From positions 6,151,501 through 6,215,500 of the forward strand of contig CM032798.1 of the NCBI GenBank assembly GCA_019155185.1: a DNA stretch of 64,000 nt, given 5' to 3'. Each line of letters begins with the position of its first letter. The stretch's first letter is position 1. Positions 25,334 through 40,300 of this stretch are shown piece after piece. The position numbers and the translations under genes are program-made. Below the pieces are notes generated by a model, which saw only the letters and a program-made list of their open reading frames with translations, did not search any database and was not told where the DNA came from. The stretch is from Beaufortia kweichowensis (Eukaryota > Chordata > Actinopteri > Cypriniformes > Gastromyzontidae).

Positions 25334-28300
25334 ATGGCGAGCAAGGACACAAGACAGAGTTTCCCACATCCAGCCCGAACAAAATCACCATGTATCGGAA
25401 TTCTGCGTCTTTTATTTATTGCATTTATTCACATGGCACAGGCGAACAAACAAGGTAAAAACAAAGCGTGTTATATGTTTTAAATGGCTGGTTTACGTCA
25501 GTGTTTGTGGGTTGGATACGAACCGCGGCTTGACTGCAAGCTAATGACTGCTAGCATCGAGTCTGCGCGACAGAGAACAACATAATTATTTATTCAAGTC
25601 TTATCCATAATGTTGATTTCACTAGTATGAGTATGCTAGACTGTCACTGAATTGTCTTACTAGTTTTATATTTTTGTTAAAGCGGCTAGATAATATGGTT
25701 TATAGACAGTGGTTTACTTGGAGTTTTAAAGCTAACAGGCTTAGTCATATTACATCAGCTAAACAGCCAACCTGTCTGAAGTTACTGTCACTCTCAGTAA
25801 CAAAACAAAACAATGGCCGTGTGATTTCCATTCAGGATAATTTTCCATCTTTATAATTTGAGATTTAATTATTATATGTTCACTGTACAGTTGTGGCTAG
25901 CTCAGTTGGTTGGTCGCTTTGGAAAATAATGCGGGTTTGGTACTGAACGGGTACATTTTACTACGTAAATAACCGACACGAGTTTAAGGACCTCAAAACA
26001 TCTTATTTAAATGATCTTATCTGTAGAAATGTGTTTGAATATTGAAAGTAAAGTGTGAATGCGAGTTTTGTTTTTGAGGCCCGTTCTGTCAGTGACATGA
26101 CAACTTAACTAAGAGTTATGAGCAAGTTACGTTTTTCCTGTCCGGTTTTAATTTATGTTTTATAAGCATTTTAATACATTAGTGATGGATGTCACTAGAT
26201 TAGTTGTTTTTAAAGATATATATGTTATATGTCTATTTCCCGTTAATGGTCTAGTTTATTAAAGCATAATATTGAGATCTTCAAAACTGTCGGTTTTGTT
26301 TGCATAAATACTGAAGATTTTAGGCCTCTCTGGTACAGTGCAGATAGCTTCATTTGACAGATGACTTCATAAATACTATTAGTTTCAACATGACTGGTTC
26401 ATTGCCTGCGCTTGAATGACTCAGTGTACCTGTATGTCAATGGACAATTAGGGGCTTTAGTAATCATAGTGTCATAGGGTTTTAATAAGCATTTCATAAT
26501 GCAAGAACTCCTTGATACACGTGTATAATACAAACACATGGGGAGGTTGGTTCGCTGAGCAGGCACGATTATTGGCCAGTTTAATGGCTGATTATTGCCC
26601 AATATATCTAGCTGTCAATACTGATTCCAAAGAAAATGATACGCAGACCTTGTAATAAGCCTGTATATTGTGTCACAATTGAAAGTGGCCAGATGCTTTG
26701 AAAAATTAGGGTTACCAAAGATGCACAGTTGATCAGTAAATGTGTGTAATCTTTGCCCTTCACACATGGCATGTTTCTTTTCACCATAATCCCTAGATTA
26801 CTCTGTCTCTGTCAGAGCACTGGATCAATCCAAAGGTGATTTTACAGATTAGATGAAGAAGACTAGCCCCTTGGTGACAGTTTCAGCATGATATCAAATG
26901 GCATTTATATATGTCCAATATAAACACAAGGTCTTGTTGGTTATATACAAGTAAAGACTGGTGATAGAATTAAGATTTAGAATTGATAGAGCTATCAGTT
27001 TCCTAAAAGTCAAACCTCACAAATGCGTGTAGAATGTTTTGTTAACAATGAAAAACACTAATGGTCCAAATGACTGTATGTAATTGACCTATTTCTCACC
27101 TGTTCTCTTTGAAAGTCCTAAATGGATTTAGTAGTTACAAAGAGACCACACAGGATAGAACAGATGGGTAGGTGCTTTTTAGAAGCATGTGTGAGTTAAG
27201 TGTTCTCCCTCTCTCACTGGAAATAAATGCACCACTATTTAATTTACTGTGACAACCCAGTTATTGAATAGAGGGGCTCACTGAACACAAGTGTTTTTTG
27301 GCCCGTATTGAGTGAGGTGAGGATATTTTAGCCTTTCCCTCTTCACAAAAGTCCGGTTATCACTGTTATCATTCTCTGCATGTATCAGTAAATCTTAAAC
27401 TGTGGCTAGTCTTGCAATAACAAACGTGTGTGTGTGTGTTTAGGAGATTAGAACAGCAAACACATAAATTGCTCTGAATAATTTTGTTACTCTTTGCTGA
27501 TTAACAGTACATGGATGCCAATGGCTCCACAAAACATATTACTAGCAAGTTATAAAGCAGAAGTTTCATCAATAACAAATCACAGTTTTAATGTGTAAAG
27601 ATTAAACATTTGATTGTTTTCTTTGAATAAGTACTTTTTACTATGTTAATGGCTGGGATGGACTTCCAAATAAATTCTCTGAAGGCAAGTAAGGATAATG
27701 AACAAATGGAAGCCTTGGAGCAAGTTTAACTGGAATTGTGAAAGGACGCTGATGTCATATCTTTCTCTCTACTCACAACTCTGATTTTTAATCACCTTGT
27801 GTAATGACAAAGGTTCAGTATTTGGATATTCACAGCACATAGCTTTTTAATGGTTAACGTAACCGATTTTGAGGTCTGCACAGAAAGATTGAAAATAAAA
27901 ATGTTTTCATTTGGGAATCTTCTTTTTTAAGACCTTGGCTTATCTGCTCAGCAGATGCCAGAGAAGAAGGGAAACGGTTGACAGAGAGATGCTCACTTGC
28001 TGTTGCATAATTCTCTGAGCCTCTTCATGTCTGTGAGAGCACATAATGTTCTAGCTTTCAAGGCCTAGATCTCATTTAGTGCAGCGTTAGGATCAGTTGA
28101 GCATGAAATGTTTAAACCTGCAAATGGTTCTGTGATTGATTTGCTGCCTTTAGTTTCTTTCCAGTGCTGTAGCGATTGAGTATGTAGCAGTGATTGTCTC
28201 TCACAATAGCGAGAGCTTCATATGACTGTACATGTGTGTCTGTTTATGGCTAAAACAAACCCATTAAAGGTGTGTATGCGTGAGCAAGAGTTTTGTGTTA

Positions 28301-31300
28301 TTTTTGCTTATTCAGCAACACCTGGCTCTAGTGCCCAATAGGGAAGGAAAAACATCCATCGTTGTCTTTTGTTGTGTGCCCTCTGTTTAGGTAAAGTTTT
28401 TTTTTGTCTTTTCAATGCAAACACCACCATTGTTGAAAAAAACACAGGTCTTAGCTGGACTTGTTTTCTGCTATCCCTTTGAATGGTTAGATATTGTTGA
28501 CATGTTTGCCCAAGTATTAGCTAAAGAAATGGCTTGTGGATTTCAACTATACAAAGTAAACTATACAAAAGTGCAAGTGTTGAATCCACATGACTTGTTG
28601 CTCAAATCTTGGCCTGAGATCTTTAAGAGTTTAAGCCACTTGTTGTGCTTTTATATGTTATGCAGAATGTATCATCTTTGCTCTCTGTTGCTTTTTTGAG
28701 AGCAGTTATGTGTTAGTGTAGTAATGGATACGTGATGTGTAAAGATGCTTTCAATCATCAACTCTTTCTAGCAAGGATTTCATAATCGTCTTGTTGATTT
28801 GAATCTGATGTCCAAATTTCTTTGTCAACACAGTATCTTTGAATTTGTCACAAACAACCACATGGCCACAAACTTAAGATCTTGCTAATTGTAACATAAT
28901 TCTTTGGTTAGGAATGATGCAGCACACAGTATTGTCGAATGATGCCCACACCTCTCTGGGTTAATTATATAAAAAGTAACATGATGTGGATAGCAATGTG
29001 TTTTGTGCACCTCTGAAAGCGAATACTAGGAAGGTTTTGAACTTAATGAGTGTAACTGGCCTCCATCACTATAAACTTCACTAGAGTTACAGGTCTGCAA
29101 ACTAATAATAGCACAGTGAGTAGACTGACATGAGGGTGAATTTGAGAGCTCCGCAGCTTTCAGAAGGCTTGCCTTTGCATTTACCCATCTGTTGATCCGT
29201 AAAAGCAACGTGCTGGCTCTTAATTTGTGTTTCGGCTTATGGTGTCCGTTTTATGGTTCATTGTTTCACGGTTGCCTTAACTTTGTTATCTCTGTCCACA
29301 GTTGCCATCATTAGTGGGTGTTTTAGGGAGACTGTTACTGATAACATGGTCTGATGCCTTAACTCTTGTGAAAGTGTTGAAGCTTCTCACTTCAAAGATT
29401 AGAAAGCAGATTGGCTTGACCTTGTTGACCATGTCTGTTTCTCCTGGAGGTCTCAGCTACTGTAGCCCCATGCACAGTCCTTCATCAAGACTGGAAACGC
29501 ATCCAGTCGGTGAATGATGGCAAAATGTAAATGATTCACTGGCTCTTCAGTCCTTTGTGTTGCCTGATGGGTAATTTTTGTCTAAATCTGATACACTCCC
29601 TGAGAGCCACTTGCACACACAGGGAACTCAAATCATCAGCATGAACGGTATTGTTTGCCGATACCTAAACCTTATGGGAATTTTTTCTCTCCACAGCTTT
29701 CATACAATCAGACAACATCCTGGAGGTACTACACTTTGGGGAAGGTGGCCTCTTGCAGGTAAGCATTTCAAGAGTTTCCTGAGTACCATCTTGTGCTTTA
29801 GTATCAAGATATTAAAAAACATAACCTATTAATATTGTGATACAAATGACACATAACACAAAACATGACCTTATATGACAAAGTGGTCTCATTGCATCAA
29901 CAACATCCAAACCAAAAATATAAAGGTTTATAAAATAAAAGTGTTTATTGCGCAACAAAAATATAAACAATGTGTTTGTCAAAAATGTGTGTCACATCAC
30001 ATCAGGTCATTCAGTCTGTCAAACACTGCATGTGACACATTGATAGCTATTGAAAGAGGCATTAAAGCTTATATTTTGTTAACAGTGAAACAGTGGTAAT
30101 ATTACTGTACAAACTTTGAACTACAGTGATTTTGTTGAAAGAGCCTGCATAGTAGTTATGTTTTGTGACTGCTAGTCTACTGACTGTAGTCGTTGAAAGA
30201 TTACAAATGTAGTCAAAGTGTAAATAAACAAGATGTTGTCAAGTACATATTTCAAGCCATTTAAACCATACATAAATTAAAATATCCGAGTTATTTTTGA
30301 AGCACATTTTTAGTCGAATGAATGTGCTGTTGCAAAATCTTACGATCACAATGTTTCTGTGTACATGCGAGTTTGGACTTTTGATGAAATGTTAAGGTTT
30401 AAAAATAGATTAGACCATGCTCCCCATCCAGTTGTGTTAGTTGCACATTTTATTTTAGCCCTGCAGAAGTAGACCTCAGTGAGAACTGCTTTAAGACTGT
30501 TCTGTGAGAGTCGAACACACACTCAATGTATACAAGCGGTGACCCAAACATACAGTGAGAGCCTTGTTCATCAGTTAGACCATAACACATTGGTGGGACA
30601 AGTTTGGCATAGACCACTTCTCATATTGGACATCTCATGTAATTTTGGGTGTAGTGTATTAGAGAAGAAATTGTTCCTTTCCTTTTTCTTTGAGTATGGC
30701 TTTTTATGGCCTGCATAATGCCTGTAATAAAACTTTTAGAGACTAATTTTTTTGTTTTCCTTCTTGCAGACAGAGTCTGATATTGATCTTAGCTCATATC
30801 ATCAAAAAAGGTAAGGTTTTTCTTCTTTTTTTTTATACCCTAAGCTGTTTTGCATGCATGGTTTTGAACATACTTGGCCAAAGCCAGCATGTGGTTTACA
30901 TTAGACTGGCCAACATTTGGTACTTAATGAGACTGAATATTACCACAAAGCTATGAAACATTTTTGATATCGAGCAAAAAACAAATGAGCAAAACTACAA
31001 ACCGCAACATCTGTCAGGGTTTTTTCTTCCTGTTGAAAATGATTAGTCAGATTTGCATTAGGGTCTCTTGACAGTCATTGGCATGCAGCAAAGTGTTTAA
31101 AGGGAATGAATGAGTCTGTGGATGAATGAATGGCGTCTTTGCTGTGGTATTTTAAGTCAGTCAGCAGTGATTTTACTCTTTGGAATAAGGATTAGGTCAT
31201 TAAGTCTAATTCTAGGTAACACCTATCATTGTAAGTTGATGAGTAGTGTTTGTTTTTGAGATACACACTGTCCTTTGAGGTTCTAGTCAGAGATGGAAAA

Positions 31301-34300
31301 ACGTACATCAAAGTGCAGTTACAGTCAGCAGCCCACAAGATTTTTTGTTTACGTCCCCCTCATGTTTTTACTTCACACTTGTTTTAAATTTCAGATCACC
31401 TTTTTGTGTACTGGGTGGCATATTCATTTGCTCAGCCAATCAGAGCTCTGTAGCTCAAGGCTTGGCCAACCTGCTCAGCTGTATACACTAGCGGTGGCTG
31501 GTTTTCATTGGTTACTTGTGCGCTTTATGGCTCGTCATTTCAGCTTTTACTCGGGGAGGACACTCCCTTGTACAGGCGAGCCTTTAGCGGTGTAAAGCTG
31601 AGCTTGCTTGCTCAAGTGCAGCATTTGTTACAAACAAAATGAGGAAGTAATACACTTTTGTTATTGCACTATTTAATTTACTTTTTCCTTTTCCACTTAG
31701 CAATAGTTGTAATGTGTACTAATACTGTTTACAAAAATATCTAGCTATTTACAAAAACAGCTTTGTTCTAGGTGCTGATAGACTGACTGCAGACTTTCTT
31801 GTTGTTTCACTTATGATGATACCTGGACAATGTGTCCTTTCTGTGTGTTCAGAACTAATACTGAACTTTGTGTCCACTGATAATGTTGTTTTTATTGCAG
31901 CTGATCAGGGTATTTTGTGTCTTTCTGTCCTACTGTCACACACTGCACATGGACTGCTGTTGGCAATAGGTTGAGAGCATTTTAGCTGCGTTAGGGACTT
32001 TTCTCTGTGGTTTGTGCCCCCACACCAGTCAGTCCAGCTTTTCGCATATATGAAACATATCTATCTGATCTCTAAATAAATGGTCTGTCATCTCTAAATA
32101 AATAGAAAAGCATGCACTGCATGTCACACTTTTTTTAAAACATTAATAAGTGAGAGTTTGTAGAAGTTAAGCTCTTTCTACCACTTTTCGACACATTTGA
32201 CACATCCTTAAAACCTGTTGTGGCAGCAATGGCCAAAGATGTTCATTTGCATGTCTATATAGACTAGAGCTGCACAATTATTAACAAAATTATATATGCA
32301 ATTAATTTTATCATTCAATTAGTAGATTTTATATTGAACTGTGTTGTTTTCAGTTTAGCAACTACACAGCATTTTTTATGTAAACATCTAAAAAAACTGA
32401 TTAAACAAAAAATACAACACTACCCTGCTAACACCTCTACTGTAGGTTTTAATTAAGAATAAAACAGTTATTGGCAAGGAATACAAGCTCAACCACTTGT
32501 TCAAGTTTCAGGCATTATCACCAAGTAGAATAGCTAATTTTAACAATTTATTTTCTTATGTAAAGTTTACTTCATAGCATGTTATACGTAGGATGTGTGT
32601 GTTGAACACAGCTGTGTCACAGCAGTATATTGTCCATTTTAAACAAAAGCAGTGACAGTCCGAGAGTAGTCAGAAAACAATGCGGATGAGTTGAATCAAA
32701 GCTATTTAAACTAGATCAACAGTAAATTAAGCATCTTGAAGAATTCTTGGCATTTTCTGCATTAAAGCACAAAGCAAACTACTTATCCTTTCCTGTGTTA
32801 ATGGCACACAGTCGCGGTTCATTTGTACGCTAGAAACACTGTTGGCATGAAGGTACAACAATGTAAGCATACTGCATCTACGCTATTAACATACACTGCT
32901 TATGTTCCAATTGTAAAACTGCTGTATGACACACCTAAGTATCATTGTACCCGTATACATAATCGTGATTAGTATTGTGATTTATTGGGCTGCCCTAACA
33001 TAGGCTAAAAATTAGCCAACATAACAAAAGGCTGTTAGCCAATACGTCAAACCTGATTTAAAATGATGCTGTGGGCCGATAATTGTCTTGATGTATTGAT
33101 GTCCAAAGACACTTGATAATTACTTGACTGCTACAATACTGTGTTTGAATAGTGTAACTTCATTTTGGCATATTGATTTGTGATTTTTATGCATAAACTA
33201 GATCTAAATGAACAAATTATTATGCCTAATAAAAATGTTTTTTAAGCACTGCTGTCCTGCTCGGACAGATCAGATAATATACGCTTTGGCAGAGACAGGG
33301 TGCACATGGAATTTTCCACATTCAATGATATTTAATGTAAACCATGCTTTTTTGCTGATGAGATCTTGCTGAAAAAAGTTTATAGTTGATGAGAGACAAG
33401 CACCTGCTCTGTATGTGTGATGAGTTCCTGTTCTTCCTAATACACATGTACTTCGCTGGCTGTGCCACATGTATTGTGATCAGTTCCCTCTTTAATTTTT
33501 TTTTCCACTCTGTGCAGTTAGATGTCATTCTGACACAGTTTATTTTAGTAAAGCTCTAAATAATCCACATTAGTTCTAACATTGTTTGTATTACACTTTC
33601 ACAATCTGCAATTGGCAGCATGCCGTGCAAAGCAAAAGTGTCACTCCTTAATTCACAAATATGCTGCATGTCTTGCTCCAGGGAGAATATCCACAGTCTG
33701 GTGTAATTGTCACTAAGTTTTTTTAAATCCTCCTTGTAGTCTTTGGGCCATTATTGAAGTTTATTATGTAGTATAATGGATACATTAAGTATACTTTTAA
33801 TATAATTATTTTTAGAGATTTCACTAGATAATTATTTTAAGAGATGATTATTATAGCATAATTTAAGAAGAAATTTAAAAAGATTTAAGAATTTTATATA
33901 AACTGTTTTAGCGTTTTGTGAAAGCATTAGTTATAGTAGTATCCTGCTAGTGAAGAGAGTGTAATTGTCTATTGCAAAGTTAATACAGTTTATTTCTTTG
34001 ACGTCCTGTTTAGATTATGGATTTCCAATTCAAAAAGGAGTTCATTTTTTCATCTAGCATATTTTAGATTTCATTTCTGCTATTCATGCAGATGCAAAGT
34101 ATATGAGAAAAGAAAACGTGAAAACAGAAAAGGTGAAGATGACAATATTACACCAGATTTTTAATCAGTTTTTAAGAAGCCTGTAAAAAAAAAAGATCAA
34201 AAAATGTCTTAAGATATGTTAGAATGCGTTATTAGAATAAATTAGTTATTTTATATGTATTACATGTGCCAGTTTATATGTACTTTAATAATATTATTTT

Positions 34301-37300
34301 TACATGAGCTGTTTAGTGAGAAACCTAGAACCAGTGTAAACATGTTGTCAGTTTTTGTAGATTACCTGTTTGGTTGCAGTGTTACAGGTTCTAAGACTTT
34401 GTGGAATGTGTGCAGCCTGTTTGAGGGGTCATAAACCCCTCATTTGTGACAAAAAATTTTGGAAGCCATTGCTACCCCAAGAACCTGTTCTCTTGTACAG
34501 GTATTTTAAAGAAGTTAGGCTTCTGTATAACTGGGTTTTTAGGTTAGATTTCATCTTTTGTTCCGTCTGCCTGAATATGGTGTGGTTCTTGGTACAGATC
34601 TCTTTGAGGTCAATGTTGATTCACCTGTGGGTTTGGTGAGTTCCCAAACCAGTGTTTGGCATGAACCTGATGCGCCCATGGCAGACAAAGCCTATTTGTT
34701 ACGTGTATGTGTGAATATGGGTGTATCCTTTCCTTTTGCCTTCAGGAAACTGTCTCTGGTGTCTGGTTGTTTTTCTGACTTTGTCCACTTTCTCTTGCAG
34801 TGTGTCCTCCCAGAGGGGGAACAGTAGACCAATACGCTTTGAGCCTCCAATGCTGGACTTTCATGAACAGTAAGTCCCAAATTGACACATCAGATGTTTT
34901 CTTGAGGTTGATACATATTTATAGTCCTAAAGAAAAATCCCTTTACCAGAGTGCCCTGGTTTTTCTGCTGAATAATGCCTAAAATACTTTCCAGACAACA
35001 CAGACCCATGTAGAGCTAAGTACTATAAAAAAATAAACTATGTAATGCCTTGTGGTTTTCTGCAGAAGTTTCAAGTCATTTTTCTGTTTATAGCATATTT
35101 GAAAACCTTTAATTTAGCGCTAGGCAAATACATACTTGATTTATTTTGTCTTGTGTGTATCTTAGTATGTTTATGTCAGGGCCAACACCCATGCCTGGCC
35201 TCATTAAAGTATTATTTTTATTAGCTGACTACCTGTGTAGGTCACGTGATCCCAGCAGTATGAATCACGTTTTATGTGAAGGCTTCACTTTCAAATTTGT
35301 CACTTCTTTAACAATGTATTACAAAGCCAAGGGTCCATCTTTTATTGTAATAGTTACTTTACTAAATAACTGTACCTTTAGTAGACTTTAGGTATTCAGT
35401 AACACCTTTATTACAATAACAGATCAGATATACTTACAGTATTATATTACTAGCACTAAACACTTACAATAACAACAAACGCTAGGGGTTTATAAAGTCT
35501 TTGAAAAGTGCATAGTAATAACAGAAACATTATTTATGAAAAGAAAAAACACAGATAAAATTTTTATGAGATTTTAATTACAGAGTTAATGTTTAATAAA
35601 GTAATAAGTCTCTGTGAGGCTGTTAATTACAGGGGTGAGGTCATAATTGAAACACACTGTCACTGTTTTGTCCACGTCCAATATAGGCGTATGATATTTT
35701 TTGTCTAGTTCGCTTTGTTCTCACCCCCACCTCCTTATTAAACACCCTTATCATTTCTGCTAGTATTTAAAGTGTTATTTCAAAGCTTTGGGATGGTCAG
35801 CCTCTCTCTTTAACATTGAGCAGTAAAACCTCAGATCAATTAGTAGCTCGCTCTGTTTTGTTCCTACTGATAGCATTGAATGGCAAACATAATTCTTAAG
35901 GTTATTTTTAAGCTTTTTACTCTGTGTTTTGTTTTGGTTGACCTGAAAAGATGAAAATTTAAATGCGTTTACAGTACAAATACAAACTTGGTTCAGACTG
36001 ATTTATTGGCATGAGCTTCTTCTGATTTATTTATTTGTCTGCTTAAATGCTGAATTGATTGATCTGATTGAATTAAATTAATACCAATAATCAGTTTTAC
36101 AGGTCAGATTTTCAGTGTACTAGACAAAAATGTGTGTTCCTTTGTCTTTCTCTGTAGGCCAGTTGGAATGCCAAAAATGGAAAAAGTTTACTTACACAAT
36201 CCAAGTTCAGAAGAAATAAGTTTAATATCTATATCAGCAACAACATCACATTTTCATGCATCTTTTTTTCAGAATAGGGTAAGTGGATGGTTTCTTTTAG
36301 ACAGTGTTTCAAACTACTGACCTGTGTTTACAACCGCAAGGCCTTTCTGTGACTTCCTGTCTAGCAACAAAAGCTGGCTTGTGTGCCAGCTGCTGGATGT
36401 ATGTGGTAAATACTTCATCTTCCTGTGTGGCACAAAACAAGATCTAAGCTCACATCGATGCTTATCTGATAAACACACTAGAAAATATTGTGTCCGTCAC
36501 CTTTACCCACACATTCACGTCATTGAAACAGCAGGCTGGTGGCCTCACCGAAACTTCTAATTAAAGCTTTTAGCATGTGTGCTCTCACTCCAGACGGTTA
36601 TAAATTAAACCCATCCCACCTGTTCCTGACACCTGCATAAATCAGCTTTAGTCCGTCCTGGCTAATGGCTTGTGCCTGGTCAGCCGTGAGGTCAGGAACC
36701 ATGAACTCTTGAGTTTACTCTTGAGTTGATGATTCTTGGTTTTGTGTTTTAGTTGCTTTATGGTAATGCTTTTGATGTCATTTTCATGCATTGATTTAAC
36801 ACTTCATCATTGTTTATTCACAGATAATTCCACCTGGAGGCAACACCTCATTTGATGTGGTGTTTCTAGCGCGAGTAGTAGGGAATGTAGAAAATACTTT
36901 ATTTATTAACACATCGCATCATGGAGTGTTTACATACCAGGTACATTTGATGCTCCTATTAAAATTTGAAACTCATTTTTTGAAATGATCTTTAAACGTA
37001 ATATCGAACTGTTCGGTTTGCTTTAGGTATTTGGTGTGGGCATACCTAATCCCTACAGACTCAGGCCCTTTGTAGGGGCCAGAGTTCCAGTAAATAGCAG
37101 CTTCTCTCCTCTCATAAGCATCTTCAACCCACACAGTGAACCACTGCAGGTAAACAACACTCATAAGTGAACTTAGTATAGTGTTGTCGGGTCATATTGT
37201 CTTTTTGAGTATAGTCTGTTTTCTCATAGTATTTGGTTTTTTGGGGTTGCAGGTTGTAGAAATGTACACCAGTGGAGGAGACTTACATTTAGAACTGCCC

Positions 37301-40300
37301 ACTGGACAACAGGGTGGCACCAAAAAATTATGGGTGAGCATTAAAATCTGCTTATCTGACAGTAGCTCCAACACCAAGTGAGTTGCATGTTAAGGCATTA
37401 AAGACGTTAATAATTGAATAAGGCCTGTAGTAGACTTCAAATGCAATCTTAGGAACTATGTTGTGACTAAAGAAAATGTAAAATAAATCAAACTGTTAGC
37501 ATTTGTAGAATTTGTAATTTTATTAAACATCTTTGTGAGGTATCATCTATGCTGGGCCCTTATTGTCTGCTTTGTCTTTATTATTCAGTTTAAGCTATCT
37601 ATTTCAGAATATTTTTAATTAAATGACTATTAATTTTCTTTCCAAAGTAAATAATGTGTTGGCATAATTTGTGATTTGGCTATAAAGAGTTTCTAAAATA
37701 CTACACACAATACTACACTTAATAATACATATAAATTAAATAAAATATGTCATTAAAATCATTTCATGATAAACCCTAAATTTTTTAACAGTAGTAAACA
37801 CTTAATCAAATTAAGTAAATCACCGTAATGCTAAAATTTCCCATTTATGTTACACATTCTACTTTATAGGAGATCGCTCCATTTGAGACGAAGGGGGTGA
37901 TGAGAGCCAGCTTCTCCTCTCGAGATGCTGACAACCACACAGCCTTTATCAGAATTAAAACAAATGCGTCCAACGAGGACGAGTTTATTATCCTCCCTGT
38001 AGAGGTTGAAGTCACCACAGGTCAGTTGAAGTCACCCTTCCTGATACCATGTGATCATTGGTACTTTGTCATTTCTCATTGTGTCTGTTTTTTGCATCTA
38101 TCCAGCACCTGGTATATACTCCTCCACAGAGATGCTAGACTTTGGTACGCTTCGGTCACAAGGTGTGGTCTTTTTTACACATGGTCTTTTTTAAGGTACA
38201 TAATAATGCAAAATACAGATATTTTTACCTTTACTTTACAGATCGACCAAAACAGCTAAATTTGCATCTGTTAAACTCTGGAGCAAAAGATGTATCCATC
38301 ATGGTAAGCTTATTTTAAGCCTGGCATAATTTTAGACTTCACCATTGAATAAAGTATGATATTAAGGGCGCTGAATGGGATTTGTGTTGCAGAGTGTTCG
38401 GCCAACACCATCAAATGAAGCCGTCACAGTCGAGTTTAAACAAATAACACTTAAAGCTGGAGAGAGCCGATATACCAAAGTCGCAAGTATTAGTTTTGAT
38501 GGTATGTTCTATTCTAGTTTTATCTATTATTGAATCCTCATATCGATTCATTCATCAGTCACCTCAAATAAGTGGAAAGTAATCAAATCAGTTTAATCAA
38601 ATGTAAAACGCGTTTGTGTTTTGAAATCTGAAGCAATCATGTCCATATTGATTAGCACATAATATGTGGAAAATTAGTTTCTGTGTGGGCAAAATATAAA
38701 TAAAATATTATGGAAGCCATTAAATCTCTCATTACATTATCAAATCAGCTTAGCCGGTGCTTTTTTCATACCATAAAAGCATAATTTTGCATTTATTGTA
38801 AGCTCACATACTCACGGTTTTACTTGCAGATTTAACAATAGATATGTCTTGTTTCAATGCTTTACATGTCAGCTTCAAAAGCAAGAAGACCAGACCAGTT
38901 TTCTGGAAAAATTACAGTAAAGGCAAAAGAGAAAAGCTACTCGAAACTTGAAATCCCTTACCAAGCTGAGGTTTTAGAAGGGTAAGAAAGCATGACATTC
39001 ACAAGCACAGATTTAACGTTATCGTCTACTGGAACAAGTTCACTAAACATTTTTTATGTTGCTTAACCTATCCCTAGGTACCTGGGCTTCGATCACACAG
39101 CCACCCTGTTCCACATCAGAGACAGCCCTGTAGATCCTGTGGACAGGCCCATCTACCTCACCAATACCTTTAACTTTGCCATACGCATACACAATGTGTC
39201 ACTGCCGGAAGAGGCCAAAACAATGTTTAATGTAAGTGTTACAAACACTGGATGCAGGGGTTCAAACGTTCTTTTCCATTAGAATGTCAGTCAAAGTGAT
39301 GAATGTCAGAGTAAATTATTGTTGTTGTCTTTGTTTTCAGGTGCGCAATTTCAGCATGCCAGTTCTTATCCCTCCCAACGAGTCGCGCTACATTTTCTCC
39401 CTGCTGTTTCGGCCAGTACGACCCTCCATCAACATAGACAGCAACATTCTCCTCATCACCAATGCTTCTAAATTTCACCTGCCCGTCAGGGCCTACACAG
39501 GCTTCTTGGAGGTACATTAGGAACACCTGCATGTATGAATGTTGATGAAAGGATTAGTTCACCCAAAAATGTAATATGTCATGATTTACTCATACTAATG
39601 TTGTCTGTGTATATATCCATTTGGGTGAGCACTTGAAAACACACCCAAGTGTGTCAGCAAACAGTGCTGTAAGCTGGACTTTAAACTGTTTCATAGTAAA
39701 GTCATGGTGACCACCATTGGTGTGCATATACTCTGAGAATGCATATACCTTGCAAGCTCATGTGATCACTCAGGAATACAGAAACACTATTGTGACCACA
39801 TATTGAATAACAGTGGTGGCTGGCATGATTTTATTGGCATGAAGTTGATTAAATATGGGGTGTGATATATAATATAATACAGTGTAGTTAAAGTAAATAA
39901 TTGGCAAAAATGACATTTTTGGATGATCTAATCTTTAAAGCCTCTAGATTTTTCTCTTACAAATTCCACTTGTCTTTTTTTTTTTTCTTTTGGAACATTC
40001 AAGGCTGGCTATGTCTATAGCTGCATTTCCAAAACCTAGGGTGCAGTCTGTCTAGACAGCAATTCTAAAGCCTTTATACATTAATAAAGCACCCAGGATG
40101 ATGGGGTCTTGATGGGGAGTTCTTTAGGTTTTTAAACAGATCTATATCTCATGACAATGACAAACAGTAACCATTGTGACCTTTTATATAATTTATGATA
40201 ACTTACTTATTTAACAGCCCATTGTGCTTCCTCCCTGTCCTCGAGAGCACATCTTGGACTTTGGCATCCTTAGTGCCACAGATACAAGCAGTTTACTGTT

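Noticed and set aside
25895..25950. tRNA-like string in tmem131 intron 1
   Set aside because: It has an A-box-like 'ggctagctcagttggttggt', but the B box is poor and no cloverleaf with a paired acceptor stem can be drawn. It is at best a decayed tRNA-derived repeat.
31293..31595. 100-codon open frame in tmem131 intron 3
   Set aside because: No splice sites in phase with tmem131, no recognisable domain, and low-complexity composition. It looks like a chance frame in a GC-richer patch.
34421..34441. Perfect 8-bp stem-loop in tmem131 intron 3
   Set aside because: Too short on its own to call an RNA or a transposon end, and no flanking duplication was seen.
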